From assembly GCA_016710885.1 (NCBI GenBank), contig JADJUC010000001.1:1-64000 (forward strand): a DNA stretch of 64,000 nt, written 5' to 3'. Below the pieces are notes generated by a model, which worked only from the letters and a program-made list of their open reading frames with translations, was not told the origin of the DNA and made no database searches. The position numbers and the translations under genes are program-made. Shown piece after piece: positions 25,321 to 36,013 of this stretch. Position 1 is the stretch's first letter. Every line of letters starts with the position of its first letter. This DNA comes from Candidatus Proximibacter danicus. GTDB taxonomy: Bacteria > Pseudomonadota > Gammaproteobacteria > Burkholderiales > Rhodocyclaceae.

Positions 25321-25770
25321 ATGAGCATCTCCACGAACAAGAAGGCCTTCCACGACTATTTTGTCGAGGAAAAGTACGAAGCCGGCATCGTCCTCGAAGG
25401 CTGGGAGGTCAAGGCCATTCGTGCCGGCCGCGTACAGATCAAGGAAGCCTACGTCATCATCAAGGGCGGCGAACTGTGGGTGCTCGGCATGCACATCACC
25501 CCGCTGACGGAAGCTTCGACCCATGTCAGCCCCGACCCGACGCGCACGCGCAAGCTGTTGCTGCATGAACGCGAGATATCCAAGCTGATCGGCAAGGTTG
25601 AGCGGGCCGGTTATACGCTGGTGCCAGTTGACCTGCATTACACGCGCGGTCGTGTGAAGGTAGAAATCGGTCTCTCGAAAGGCAAGAAACAGCACGACAA
25701 GCGCGATGTCGAGCAGGAGAAGGACTGGAAGCGCGAACAGGGGCGCTTGCTTAAGGACCGGGCACGATGA
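25321..25770 (+). CDS. smpB: SsrA-binding protein SmpB
   Basis: The 149-residue protein starts MSISTNKKAFHDYFVEEKYEAG. It has the conserved GWEVKAIRAGRVQIKEAYV, RKLLLHEREI and a lysine-rich C-terminal tail (KKQHDKRDVEQEKDWKREQ). It binds tmRNA and rescues stalled ribosomes. A GAAGGGTC site lies just upstream of the ATG. No tmRNA gene was found in the window. Confidence 0.95.
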   Translation: MSISTNKKAFHDYFVEEKYEAGIVLEGWEVKAIRAGRVQIKEAYVIIKGGELWVLGMHITPLTEASTHVSPDPTRTRKLLLHEREISKLIGKVERAGYTLVPVDLHYTRGRVKVEIGLSKGKKQHDKRDVEQEKDWKREQGRLLKDRAR

Positions 25771-25789
25771 GTCGGCGCGGCTGATTGAT

Positions 25790-26404
25790 ATGGCCGAATT
25801 CATTTACTGGATCGGCATGGCGGCGGTAGCCGTGAGCGCGCTGACAGGCGTCATGGAGGCCGAGCGCAAGGAAGTCGACCTGATCGGCGCCACGTTCGTC
25901 GCTGTCGCTACCGCCCTCGGCGGCGGCACCTTGCGCGACCTGTTGCTCAATCGCAATATTTTCTGGATCGCCGATCAGACTTATCTGATTACGGCAGTCC
26001 TGTGCGGATTTGCCGCCTTTTTCGTACTGCGCAAACGTGAAATAGAGGCCCGCTGGTTTCTCATTCCGGACGCCATAGGTCTTGCGCTATTTACCGCAAT
26101 CGGCACCCAGGCTGCCTTGCAGTGGCATGCGCCATGGCTTGCGGCCTCGCTGCTCGGCGTCATTACCGGTGTTTTTGGCGGCATCCTGCGCGACGTTCTC
26201 TGCAATGAGATCCCGCTGGTCATGCGTGGAGGAGAGCTTTACGCCTCGGCCGCCTGGGCCGGCGCCCTGCTCTTCATCAGCCTGCAGGAACTGGGTGTGC
26301 ATGAGGTGTGGTCGAGTACAGCAACGATGGCGTTCATCCTTGTCATTCGCCTCGCCGCAATCCGCTATCATCTGACCTTGCCCGCCTTTCCGGTAAAGCG
26401 ATAG
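25790..26404 (+). CDS. TRIC/YicG-type membrane channel protein (UPF0126)
   Basis: The product has 204 residues, with about seven membrane helices in two homologous halves. Each half carries the family motif: GGGTLRDLLLN and GGILRDVLCNEIPLVMRG. Prokaryotic TRIC proteins form trimeric monovalent cation channels. The start ATG 25790 is inferred from the membrane-protein start (MAEFIYWIGMAAVAVSAL). It lies 19 bp after smpB and is probably co-transcribed. Confidence 0.9.
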   Translation: MAEFIYWIGMAAVAVSALTGVMEAERKEVDLIGATFVAVATALGGGTLRDLLLNRNIFWIADQTYLITAVLCGFAAFFVLRKREIEARWFLIPDAIGLALFTAIGTQAALQWHAPWLAASLLGVITGVFGGILRDVLCNEIPLVMRGGELYASAAWAGALLFISLQELGVHEVWSSTATMAFILVIRLAAIRYHLTLPAFPVKR

Positions 26405-26432
26405 TGATGCCGACATTTTTTCCGTTTGCCGA

Positions 26433-28601
26433 ATGCCCATGAGCCACCCTTTCGATACCGCCACCAACATGTCTGGCGCAGCCCCTTCCGGAGATGCTTT
26501 CTTCGTACTGCGCGACGCACGGACTCTCTTCCAGCGGCAACTGACCGATATTGCCCGACAAGCGGGCGCCAATACGCCCCAGATCCTCGAAGCGTTCACC
26601 GAAGCACTGGGTACGGCCCATGATGAACTGGCAAGCAGCAAGCAGGCGGATGGTTTCGAAACGGCCAACGGCCTGACGGCCTCGCGCATGACCCTGATGT
26701 GTGATGCCGATCTCGAACTCGATATCCGTATCGGTGACATCGCCAAGCACGTCGTCGACATCGGCGGCAACACCCTGTGGCGTGTTCAGCTCCGCTACAT
26801 GACACTCCTCAACCGCCCGGACATGACCCCGGAAGGCAATCCGGTCGGCCCCGAGGTCCTCGCGCGCGGCCTTCTGGCCTTGTGCCAGGCGGGAAATCTG
26901 GATCTTGAACGCAACCTGCATTTGCTTGATCGCATCGAGGAGGAGTTTTCAAAAGACCTTCCAGCGGTATACAGCGCATTGAACGACCTCCTGGCCAGCC
27001 ACAACATCGAGCCAGCTCAGTCGAAAGGTTCCAGCGCCGCCAGTATCCGGGCCAGTGCCAGCACGGGTGCCGGCACGAGTGGGGCCGCAAATACGGGGGG
27101 CGAAGGCCGCTCCGACGCCTTTTCTGCACTCCAGCAAGCACTGAACGCACAGTTTGGTGGCACGCCGGGTACCCTTGGGAATAACGCCGGAACGTCTGCC
27201 TCCGCTGGACAAGGCAACGCACCTGGCAACATGGCACTCAACGCTGCGACCCTGGTCATGCTGAACCAGCTCACCGCCCGCCTGGAACAGTTGCAGCTAT
27301 CCACAGGTAACACCGCGCTTGCTGGCGGAGAGTCGGGTGAGATGCCGACCCAACCGCCTCACGCGCTCAAGGCGGCGGATCTCGATCTACCACTGGGCAA
27401 CCCGGAAGCTGTCGCACTGGAAACCCTCGGCCATATTTTCGAGGCTATTTTCAACACCTGGGATCTGCCTGACACCGTCAAGACCGCCATCAGTCGTCTG
27501 CAGATTCCATTGCTCAAGCTTTCCGTTTTCGACCCTTCGCTGTTCTCCGACATCGGTCATCCCGCACGACGCCTGATCAATGCCATGGGACGTGCGGCAG
27601 CCGGGCTGCCGCGCAACATAGATCGTTCTCACCCGATCTCGGCGCATCTCTGGAATATTGCCGGCGCGGTTTCCGAGACCCTGCAGGGCGACGCCGCAGT
27701 ACTTGCCGCCCCCATCGCCGAGCTTGATGCACTGATTGCCGCGCGCGACAGCGAGATACGCGAAGCGGCGCAGGTTTTTGTACCATTTCTGGCTGCCTCA
27801 GAGGCTCAGGAGCGCGCAGAGCAATTGGCCAGACGCTGGCTGGACGATGTTGCGCAGCAGCCGTCGGCGCAGGAAATCCACGATTTCATCCGGCAATACT
27901 GGGTCAAGGTCATGGCTGCCGCCGCCCTCGACGGCGGTGAGGAAGGCAAGGTTTGGCAGGAATGCAAGGCAGCCATTACCGACCTGATGTGGAGTGTGGA
28001 GCCGAAACCCGGCGCCGATGAGCGCAAGCGCCTGTCGCTGCTGGTTGCCACCCTCCTTAAACGTATCAACGGCGGCCTGGATCGCATCAACGCCACCCAG
28101 GAACAACGGGCGCCATTCCTCGACGCCTGCTTCAACCTGCAATTTGCCACCATGCGCGGAACAGCCCCACCGCTGGTTGTTCCAAAGCCACTCGAGGCGC
28201 CAGCACTGGAAACACCGGCCACCACCGACGCTGTGATCGTCAGTGAAACCATCGATGGGAAAACCCTGAAAACACTCGCCCGCCCGGGCAGCGCCGCAAC
28301 CAGCTACCGGACTTCGGCTGGCGGTGTGCAGGTTGGTCAATGGCTGCAGTTCAGCATGGAAGGCAACGTACCGCTTTGCGGGCTGGTTGCATGGATCGCC
28401 CCCCGCTCGGGAAAAGTGCTTGTCGCCAATCCGGACTGGCCCTACGCAGTCGCACTGGCTGTTGATGTCATCGAAAAGCAGCTGCAGTCCGGCCAAGCCG
28501 CGCTCGTCTCGTCACGCGCGCTATTCGATATTGCTGCCGAACAAGCGCTCAGCCAGATCGCCAAGGGGACGGCAGCGTCGGGGAGCACCAAGCTTCAGTA
28601 G
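26433..28601 (+). CDS. DUF1631 family protein with PilZ-like C-terminus
   Basis: The 722-residue protein belongs by overall pattern to the DUF1631 family of beta- and gammaproteobacteria: an N-terminal helical domain (ARTLFQRQLTDIARQA), a Ser/Gly/Ala-rich linker at about residues 195-270, and a large helical centre. The C-terminal segment (VGQWLQFSMEGN...CGLVAWIAPRSGKVLVANPD) has PilZ-like beta features. There is no signal or membrane helix. A second ATG at 26439 is equally possible as start. Function is unknown. The family is sometimes mislabelled as thymidine phosphorylase. Confidence 0.8.
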   Translation: MPMSHPFDTATNMSGAAPSGDAFFVLRDARTLFQRQLTDIARQAGANTPQILEAFTEALGTAHDELASSKQADGFETANGLTASRMTLMCDADLELDIRIGDIAKHVVDIGGNTLWRVQLRYMTLLNRPDMTPEGNPVGPEVLARGLLALCQAGNLDLERNLHLLDRIEEEFSKDLPAVYSALNDLLASHNIEPAQSKGSSAASIRASASTGAGTSGAANTGGEGRSDAFSALQQALNAQFGGTPGTLGNNAGTSASAGQGNAPGNMALNAATLVMLNQLTARLEQLQLSTGNTALAGGESGEMPTQPPHALKAADLDLPLGNPEAVALETLGHIFEAIFNTWDLPDTVKTAISRLQIPLLKLSVFDPSLFSDIGHPARRLINAMGRAAAGLPRNIDRSHPISAHLWNIAGAVSETLQGDAAVLAAPIAELDALIAARDSEIREAAQVFVPFLAASEAQERAEQLARRWLDDVAQQPSAQEIHDFIRQYWVKVMAAAALDGGEEGKVWQECKAAITDLMWSVEPKPGADERKRLSLLVATLLKRINGGLDRINATQEQRAPFLDACFNLQFATMRGTAPPLVVPKPLEAPALETPATTDAVIVSETIDGKTLKTLARPGSAATSYRTSAGGVQVGQWLQFSMEGNVPLCGLVAWIAPRSGKVLVANPDWPYAVALAVDVIEKQLQSGQAALVSSRALFDIAAEQALSQIAKGTAASGSTKLQ

Positions 28602-28734
28602 GCATGCCCACCCTACCCCCGGACAGGCGTGCCGCTTCGATTCTTCAAGCTCGCACCGCTCCCCGGAGAGGCATCTGGACACGGCGGCATCCCGCGCGTA
28701 GCATCGCGCGCCCAACTCAAGTCTCATTTTTCTG

Positions 28735-30006
28735 TTGCCCGTGATCCACGCCTCCTCTGCCCGCGCTTGCGGCATCGACTTCGGCACCTCCAACTCCACG
28801 GTCGGCTGGCTGCGTCCGCAAGCCCCGACGCTCCTGCTGCTGGAAGAAGACAAACCAACGCTGCCCTCCATTGTCTTCTTCAATGCCGAAGACGATACGA
28901 TCACCTTTGGCCGTGCCGGCCTGCGTGAATATCTTGAGGGCTGCGAAGGGCGGCTGATGCGTTCGCTGAAAAGCCTGCTCGGCAGCAGCCTGATCGACGG
29001 CCGCACCGAAGTTCAGGGTCGTACGGTCGTTTTCCGCGACCTGCTCACGCACTTCATCGGCTCGCTCAAGGCGCGCGCCGAAAACCAGAGCGGCCGCTCC
29101 TTCGACCAGGCTGTTTTTGGCCGCCCGGTTTATTTCGTGGATGACGACGAAGCCGCCGACCAGCTCGCCGAGCAGACCTTGGCCGGGATCGCCCGTGCCG
29201 TCGGCTTCAAGGACGTCACCTTCCAGTACGAACCGATCGCTGCCGCGTTCCACTACGAACGTGACATCCACCGCGAGGAACTGGTGCTGATCGCCGACAT
29301 CGGCGGCGGCACCTCGGATTTCTCGCTGGTGCGCCTGTCGCCGGAGCGCGCCAAGGCGGCCGACCGCCGCGCCGATGTGCTGGCCAACGGCGGCGTGCAC
29401 ATCGGTGGCACCGATTTTGACCGCCAGCTAAGCCTCGCCAGCGTCATGCCGCAGCTTGGCTATCGCAGCCTGCTGAGCAACGGGCGCGAAATGCCGGCAG
29501 GCATCTACTTCAATCTTGCCACCTGGCACACCATCAATTTTGCCTATACGCGCCAGGTCTGGGCCGAACAACAACAGCTCACCCTTGAAGCAATGAACCC
29601 GGAAGCGCTTGAACGTCTGCAGCGCCTGATTGAATTGCGGGCCGGCCACTGGTTGGCGCACCAGGTCGAAGAAGCCAAGATCGCGCTCTCGGCGCACGAC
29701 ACCACGACGCTATCGCTCGAACGCTTCGCCCCGGATGTCTTCCATGACCTCAGCCGCATCGAATTCGAACTGGCAACGACGCAACTGGTCGAGAAAGTCG
29801 AGGGCACGGTCGCCACGCTGTTGCGCGAAGCCGGTGTTGCCGCAGGCGGCATCGATACCGTTTTCTTCACCGGCGGATCAAGCGGCATCCCGTTGCTGCG
29901 CCGGCGCATCGCCGCGCTATTGCCGAAGGCACGGGTGGTCGAAGGCGATCTCTTCGGCAGTATCGGTGCGGGCCTCGCTGTCGAAGCGGCGCGGCGGTTC
30001 GGGTAG
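28735..30006 (+). CDS. Hsp70/actin-fold protein, YegD-like
   Basis: About 423 residues of an Hsp70-type ATPase domain: phosphate-1 ACGIDFGTSNSTVGW, DDEAADQ, EPIAAAFHYE, phosphate-2 IADIGGGTSDFSL and adenosine motif FFTGGSSGIPLLRR. The peptide-binding domain of DnaK is missing, as in YegD relatives. No ATG precedes the first motif. The start is a TTG at 28735 or GTG at 28741, without a clear ribosome binding site. It probably acts as an unconventional chaperone. Its partner is unknown. A 133-bp gap before it holds nothing recognisable. Confidence 0.85.
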   Translation: MPVIHASSARACGIDFGTSNSTVGWLRPQAPTLLLLEEDKPTLPSIVFFNAEDDTITFGRAGLREYLEGCEGRLMRSLKSLLGSSLIDGRTEVQGRTVVFRDLLTHFIGSLKARAENQSGRSFDQAVFGRPVYFVDDDEAADQLAEQTLAGIARAVGFKDVTFQYEPIAAAFHYERDIHREELVLIADIGGGTSDFSLVRLSPERAKAADRRADVLANGGVHIGGTDFDRQLSLASVMPQLGYRSLLSNGREMPAGIYFNLATWHTINFAYTRQVWAEQQQLTLEAMNPEALERLQRLIELRAGHWLAHQVEEAKIALSAHDTTTLSLERFAPDVFHDLSRIEFELATTQLVEKVEGTVATLLREAGVAAGGIDTVFFTGGSSGIPLLRRRIAALLPKARVVEGDLFGSIGAGLAVEAARRFG

Positions 30007-30027
30007 TCTCTTGCCACAAGCCCATTA

Positions 30028-30060
30028 AAGGACTAAATTCAGTCCTTGTTAAATACAAGG
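30028..30060 (+). promoter_or_regulatory. Overlapping inverted repeats, likely toxin-antitoxin operator
   Basis: AAGGACT (30028-30034) and AGTCCTT (30041-30047) form a perfect palindrome with a 6-base spacer. CCTTG (30044-30048) and CAAGG (30056-30060) form a second one that shares the CCTT. They end 9 bp before the antitoxin ATG. Antitoxins of this kind repress their own operon by binding such sites. Confidence 0.65.
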
Positions 30061-30069
30061 AATACAGCC

Positions 30070-30345
30070 ATGCGCTACTCGTCTCAAGTCAAACCGATCA
30101 GCTACCTCAAGGCTAACGCTGCCGAGGTCCTGACCCAGCTTGCGGATCAACGCCAACCCCTGGTCATCACCCAGAATGGTGAAGCCAAGGCCGTCCTGCA
30201 GGATGTGGCCTCGTTCGAAGAAACCCAGGAAACGATGGCCTTGCTGAAAATCCTGGCGTTAGGCAATCAAGAGGTGGCATCCGGCAAGCTCAAGCCGGTG
30301 GCAGACGTTGTTGCCCGTCTTCGCGCCAAGCGGGCCACTGCCTGA
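30070..30345 (+). CDS. Phd/YefM-family antitoxin
   Basis: ATG 30070 gives a 91-residue protein. The N-terminal half is the YefM-like DNA-binding fold (VKPISYLKANAAEVLTQLAD, PLVITQNGEAKAVLQD). The C-terminus is a charged, flexible toxin-binding tail (LKPVADVVARLRAKR). A longer frame begins at 30046 but would include the operator. The stop overlaps the toxin start (TGATG), the usual coupling of these pairs. Confidence 0.88.
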   Translation: MRYSSQVKPISYLKANAAEVLTQLADQRQPLVITQNGEAKAVLQDVASFEETQETMALLKILALGNQEVASGKLKPVADVVARLRAKRATA

Positions 30346-30686
30346 TGTCAGGCGCACCGGCCAAATACCAAGTTCTGCTGACAGCAGGTGCCGAGCAGGA
30401 TCTGGAGGCCATTCACGACTACATCGCCGAATTTGACTGTGTTGCCAATGCCAACTACGTGCTGGACGAATTGATGGCACTTGTGGATAGCCTGTCGCGG
30501 ATTCCGGAACGCGGCAGCTACCCGAAAGAATTGGTCACGCTGGGTATCAAGGAATACCGCCAGACCGCATTCAAACCTTACCGCGTGATCTACCGCCTCA
30601 CTGCTAATCAAGTCATCATTTACCTGATCGCTGACGGCCGGCGGGACATGCAGTCGGTGTTGGCGCGCAGACTCCTTGGCGCATAA
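30345..30686 (+). CDS. RelE/ParE-family toxin
   Basis: This is 113 residues with the RelE/ParE fold: KYQVLLTAGAEQDLEAIHDYI, a helix with LVDSLSRIPERGSYPKEL, and the C-terminal strands YRQTAFKPYRVIYRLTANQV and VIIYLIADGRRDMQSVL. The family includes mRNA-cleaving RelE and gyrase-poisoning ParE proteins. The sequence does not by itself decide which, although the Y.VIY...V.I..I.DGRR pattern is shared by both. It is paired with the antitoxin just upstream, and the pair sits between unrelated chromosomal genes. Confidence 0.88.
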   Translation: MSGAPAKYQVLLTAGAEQDLEAIHDYIAEFDCVANANYVLDELMALVDSLSRIPERGSYPKELVTLGIKEYRQTAFKPYRVIYRLTANQVIIYLIADGRRDMQSVLARRLLGA

Positions 30687-30794
30687 GCCATCATCGCCGT
30701 TTCCGGCCGATACTGCTCGGCGTCGATATTCACGTTGTCCCCTGTTCGCTAATTTCAAGCTGCTACCGTCCACTCTCCAAACGAAGGTCCGCCA

Positions 30795-31775
30795 ATGCCA
30801 AGCTTCCTCCGCCCCCTCCTCCCGCTCATGCTCGCCGCCCTCCTCGGGCTACCGTCGCTCGCCCGTGCCGAAGCCCCGCTAGCGCAGACTCAGGTTCCCG
30901 GCTACTACCGCCACCAGCTCGGCCAGTTTGAAGTTACCGCGCTCTTCGACGGTGTCATCGAGCTCGACACCAAGCTGTTGAAGAATGCCAAGCCCGCCGA
31001 TCTGCAGCGTCTGCTGTCGCGCATGTTTGTCGGTAACCCGAAGATGCAGACGGCGGTGAATGCCTATCTGATCAACACCGGCAAGCAGCTGGTGCTCGTC
31101 GATGCCGGTGCTGCCAAACTTTTCGGCCCCTCGCTCGGCTACGTGCTGGAGAACATGAAGGCCGCTGGCTACGACCCCGCGCAGGTGGATGCGGTGATCA
31201 TTACCCACCTGCACGGCGACCACATGGGTGGACTGAACGATGCTAACGGGCGACCAGTCTTCCCAAAGGCAAAGATCATGGTGCCGCGAGCGGAGCATAG
31301 TTTCTGGCTGTCGAAAGCGGCTGCGGACAAGGCGCCGGAGGGCATGAAGCCGTTCTTCAAGATGGCACAAGAAGCAGCAGCGCCGTATCAGGCTGTCGGC
31401 CGCTGGACACCGTTCTCGGACGGTGCTCAGGTGGCACCGGGCATTCGTGCCGTTGCTGCCAACGGCCATACGCCGGGGCATACGGCCTACGCCGTCGAAT
31501 CCGCCGGGCAGAAACTGCTGATCTGGGGCGACCTCGTGCATGCCCACGCCGTGCAGTTTGCCAAGCCCGGTATCTCGATCGAGTTTGACGTGGACCAGAA
31601 TCAGGCCATCGCCACCCGCCGGGCAGTGATGCAATCAGCCGCCGAAAGCAAGACACTGGTTGCCGGCATGCACCTGCCCTTCCCCGGCCTTGGCCGCGTG
31701 CGGGCGGAAGGAAAAGGCAGTTACAGCTGGGTGCCGATCGAGTTCTCACCGCTGCCGCCGGCGGCCGGGAAGTAG
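30795..31775 (+). CDS. Exported metallo-beta-lactamase-fold hydrolase
   Basis: The 326-residue product starts with a signal peptide (LRPLLPLMLAALLGLPSLARA, cleaved near residue 25). The fold is identified by IITHLHGDHMGGL (metal site), NGHTPGHTAY, IWGDLVHAH and the late His in GMHLPFPG. It is similar to periplasmic MBL-fold enzymes such as quorum-quenching lactonases or sulfatase-like hydrolases. The substrate cannot be told. A GAAGGT ribosome binding site lies upstream of ATG 30795. It is convergent with ppsA. Confidence 0.85.
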   Translation: MPSFLRPLLPLMLAALLGLPSLARAEAPLAQTQVPGYYRHQLGQFEVTALFDGVIELDTKLLKNAKPADLQRLLSRMFVGNPKMQTAVNAYLINTGKQLVLVDAGAAKLFGPSLGYVLENMKAAGYDPAQVDAVIITHLHGDHMGGLNDANGRPVFPKAKIMVPRAEHSFWLSKAAADKAPEGMKPFFKMAQEAAAPYQAVGRWTPFSDGAQVAPGIRAVAANGHTPGHTAYAVESAGQKLLIWGDLVHAHAVQFAKPGISIEFDVDQNQAIATRRAVMQSAAESKTLVAGMHLPFPGLGRVRAEGKGSYSWVPIEFSPLPPAAGK

Positions 31776-31822
31776 GGATAACGAAGTCGAAATCCAAAGT
31801 TCTCTACTTGGAGCACCAAACA

Positions 31823-31846
31823 AATGGCCCGCCGAAGCGGGCCATT
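31823..31846 (-). terminator. Hairpin terminator after ppsA
   Basis: AATGGCCCGC (31823-31832), loop CGAA, GCGGGCCATT (31837-31846): a perfect 10-bp stem. On the minus strand it is followed by TGTTTGG, a modest U-tract. It lies 24 bp beyond the ppsA stop. It could also serve the convergent MBL gene. Confidence 0.65.
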
Positions 31847-31869
31847 CCGTCTGTCGATACAGTCAATGA

Positions 31870-34242
<2,373 letters not shown>

Positions 34243-34267
34243 GCGGAATCCTTTCAAAGGGGAGAGA

Positions 34268-35056
34268 TCAGGAGATTGAGGAAGCGGAAAAATCAGTGGT
34301 ATTGGCGCTGAGGCGCCGTTCGGCGGTCTGCCGACGCGCGGCCGAGCGCAGCGACTGCGCCAGCGACTCGCGAACGAAGTCGATATGCGTTTCTGCCGCC
34401 GCTCGTGCCGCCGACGGCTTGCGCTCGGTGATGGCAGTATGGATCGCGGCGTGCTGGCTCTTCAGCAGCGAGATCGCCGCCGGAATGGTCTTCAGTTCGC
34501 CGAGGTTGAGGCGGATGTTGTCCTGCATCAGGCGCAGCAGTGCGGCCGAGAGGTGGCCGATCAGCACGTTGTGCGTGGCTTCGCCAATGGCCTGGTGAAA
34601 ATCGATGTCGGTGGAGGCGCGGCGCTCGGAGTCGTCGGCATCGAAGGCCTGGTTCATGGCCTCGAAAGCCTGATTCAGGCGGGTCAGATCGGCATCGGTG
34701 GCACGCTCGGCAGCCCACTCGGCGGCCTGACCCTCAAGCATGCGGCGGAATTCGAGCAGGTCTTCGCGCAGGTTCGGGTGCGCACCCATCATGTCCTGCC
34801 ACGGGTCGAAGAAGGTCGATTCGAGACGGTCGGTGACATAGGTGCCACCGCCCTGCCGACTCTGTACCATGCCTTTTGACGCCAGTTTCTGGATCGCTTC
34901 CCTGAGGGATGGCCGCGACACGCCCAATTCGACCGCGAGTTCGCGCTCCGGTGGCAGGCGGTCGCCCGGCTTGAGCGAGCCTTCCAGGATGCGGCGCTCC
35001 AGCGAAGCGGCAACGGCATCGGAAATACGCGGCACCTGAACCTTGTTTAGCGGCAT
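34268..35056 (-). CDS. GntR/FadR-family regulator (LldR-like)
   Basis: ATG 35056 gives 262 residues. Residues 5-75 form a winged helix (LKPGDRLPPERELAVELGVS, RPSLREAIQKLASKGMV, GGGTYV). Residues 95-235 are an FCD effector domain (DLLEFRRMLEGQAAEWAAER, DIDFHQAIGEATHN, HAAIHTAI). The divergent lactate-utilisation operon and the paired TGGT-N3-ACCA sites in the promoter region support a lactate-responsive repressor. It could regulate its own operon with ppsA. PdhR or GlcC relatives have the same architecture, so the ligand is inferred from context. Confidence 0.85.
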   Translation of the reverse strand: MPLNKVQVPRISDAVAASLERRILEGSLKPGDRLPPERELAVELGVSRPSLREAIQKLASKGMVQSRQGGGTYVTDRLESTFFDPWQDMMGAHPNLREDLLEFRRMLEGQAAEWAAERATDADLTRLNQAFEAMNQAFDADDSERRASTDIDFHQAIGEATHNVLIGHLSAALLRLMQDNIRLNLGELKTIPAAISLLKSQHAAIHTAITERKPSAARAAAETHIDFVRESLAQSLRSAARRQTAERRLSANTTDFSASSIS

Positions 35057-35074
35057 GAGTAAATTCAGCACTCG

Positions 35075-35120
35075 ATTGGTAAGACCAGCAAATTCTAATC
35101 AGCAATTGCGGAAACTGCAA
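35075..35120 (-). promoter_or_regulatory. Candidate promoter and operator of the GntR-ppsA operon
   Basis: On the minus strand TTGCAG (plus 35115-35120) and TAGAAT (plus 35092-35097) are 17 bp apart, a good sigma-70 pair. ATTGGTAAGACCAG (35075-35088), a TGGT-N3-ACCA dyad, lies at the expected start point, where bound GntR protein would block transcription. Confidence 0.6.
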
Positions 35121-35142
35121 GTGTAAATTCAAGCTCGCAATA

Positions 35143-35201
35143 TTGACTAAGTCACGGTTGTATCGTACATTTTCGAAACTGTAAATATTGGTTTGACCAA
35201 T
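35143..35201 (+). promoter_or_regulatory. Candidate promoter and operator of lldEGF
   Basis: TTGACT (35143-35148) and TACATT (35166-35171) are separated by 17 bp. ATTGGTTTGACCAAT (35187-35201) is a perfect dyad of the FadR/LldR type placed just downstream of the expected start point, 17 bp before the lldE ATG. Its centre is 112 bp from the matching site near the regulator gene. Confidence 0.65.
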
Positions 35202-35218
35202 TACCCATCGGAGACAAC

Positions 35219-36013
35219 ATGCAACGAAACCTCCCCGCCGGCCCGCGTCCCAAGGACGTTTATTTCTTTGCCACCTGCCTCGTCGACCTGTTTTGCCCGG
35301 AGGCGGGGATGGATGCCATCCAGCTTCTGGAGCGCGAGGGCATCACCGTGCACTTCCCCGAAAACCAGACCTGCTGCGGCCAGCCGGCCTACACCAGCGG
35401 CTATGCCGACGAGGCGCGCGCCGTGGCCAAGGCGCAGCTCGATCTGTTCCCGGAAAACTGGCCGGTGGTGGTGCCTTCCGGTTCCTGCGCTGGCATGATG
35501 CGTCACCACTACCCCAAGCTGTTTGCCGAAGACCCGATGCTGAAAGCCAAGGCCGAGAACCTGGCCGAGCGCGTGTTCGAGCTTTCCGAATTCCTGCTCA
35601 AGGTGCTCAACGTCAAATGGAAAGATTCGGGAAAACCGACCAAGGTCACCCTGCACACATCCTGCTCGGCCCGCCGCGAAATGGGCACCCATCTGCACGC
35701 CCGCGAACTGCTCGCCCAGCTTGACGGCGTCGAGGTCCTGCAGCAATCGCACGAGTCGGAATGCTGCGGCTTCGGCGGCACCTTCTCCGTGCGCCAGCCG
35801 GCGATTTCCGGCGCCATGGCCAGCGACAAGGCCGATGCGCTGAAGGAAACCGGCGCCGACGCCTTCCTCTCCGCCGATGGCGGTTGCCTGATGAACATCA
35901 ACGGCACGCTGGAAAAACGCCGCGACAGCTTCCGCGGTCAGCACCTCGCCAGCTTCCTGTGGGAACGCACCGGTGGGAGTGGTGGCAAAAACGGCAAGGG
36001 AGAAAAAGCATGA
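35219..36013 (+). CDS. lldE: L-lactate utilisation Fe-S protein LldE (LutA/YkgE)
   Basis: ATG 35219 follows GGAG and gives 264 residues. Two cysteine-rich CCG domains are present: FFATCLVDLFCPEAG with TCCGQPAY, and HTSCSARREMG with ECCGFGGTF. These coordinate iron-sulfur clusters or bind partner redox centres as in heterodisulfide reductase subunits. With LldF and LldG it forms the flavin-independent L-lactate dehydrogenase. The stop overlaps the next start (ATGA). Confidence 0.93.
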   Translation: MQRNLPAGPRPKDVYFFATCLVDLFCPEAGMDAIQLLEREGITVHFPENQTCCGQPAYTSGYADEARAVAKAQLDLFPENWPVVVPSGSCAGMMRHHYPKLFAEDPMLKAKAENLAERVFELSEFLLKVLNVKWKDSGKPTKVTLHTSCSARREMGTHLHARELLAQLDGVEVLQQSHESECCGFGGTFSVRQPAISGAMASDKADALKETGADAFLSADGGCLMNINGTLEKRRDSFRGQHLASFLWERTGGSGGKNGKGEKA

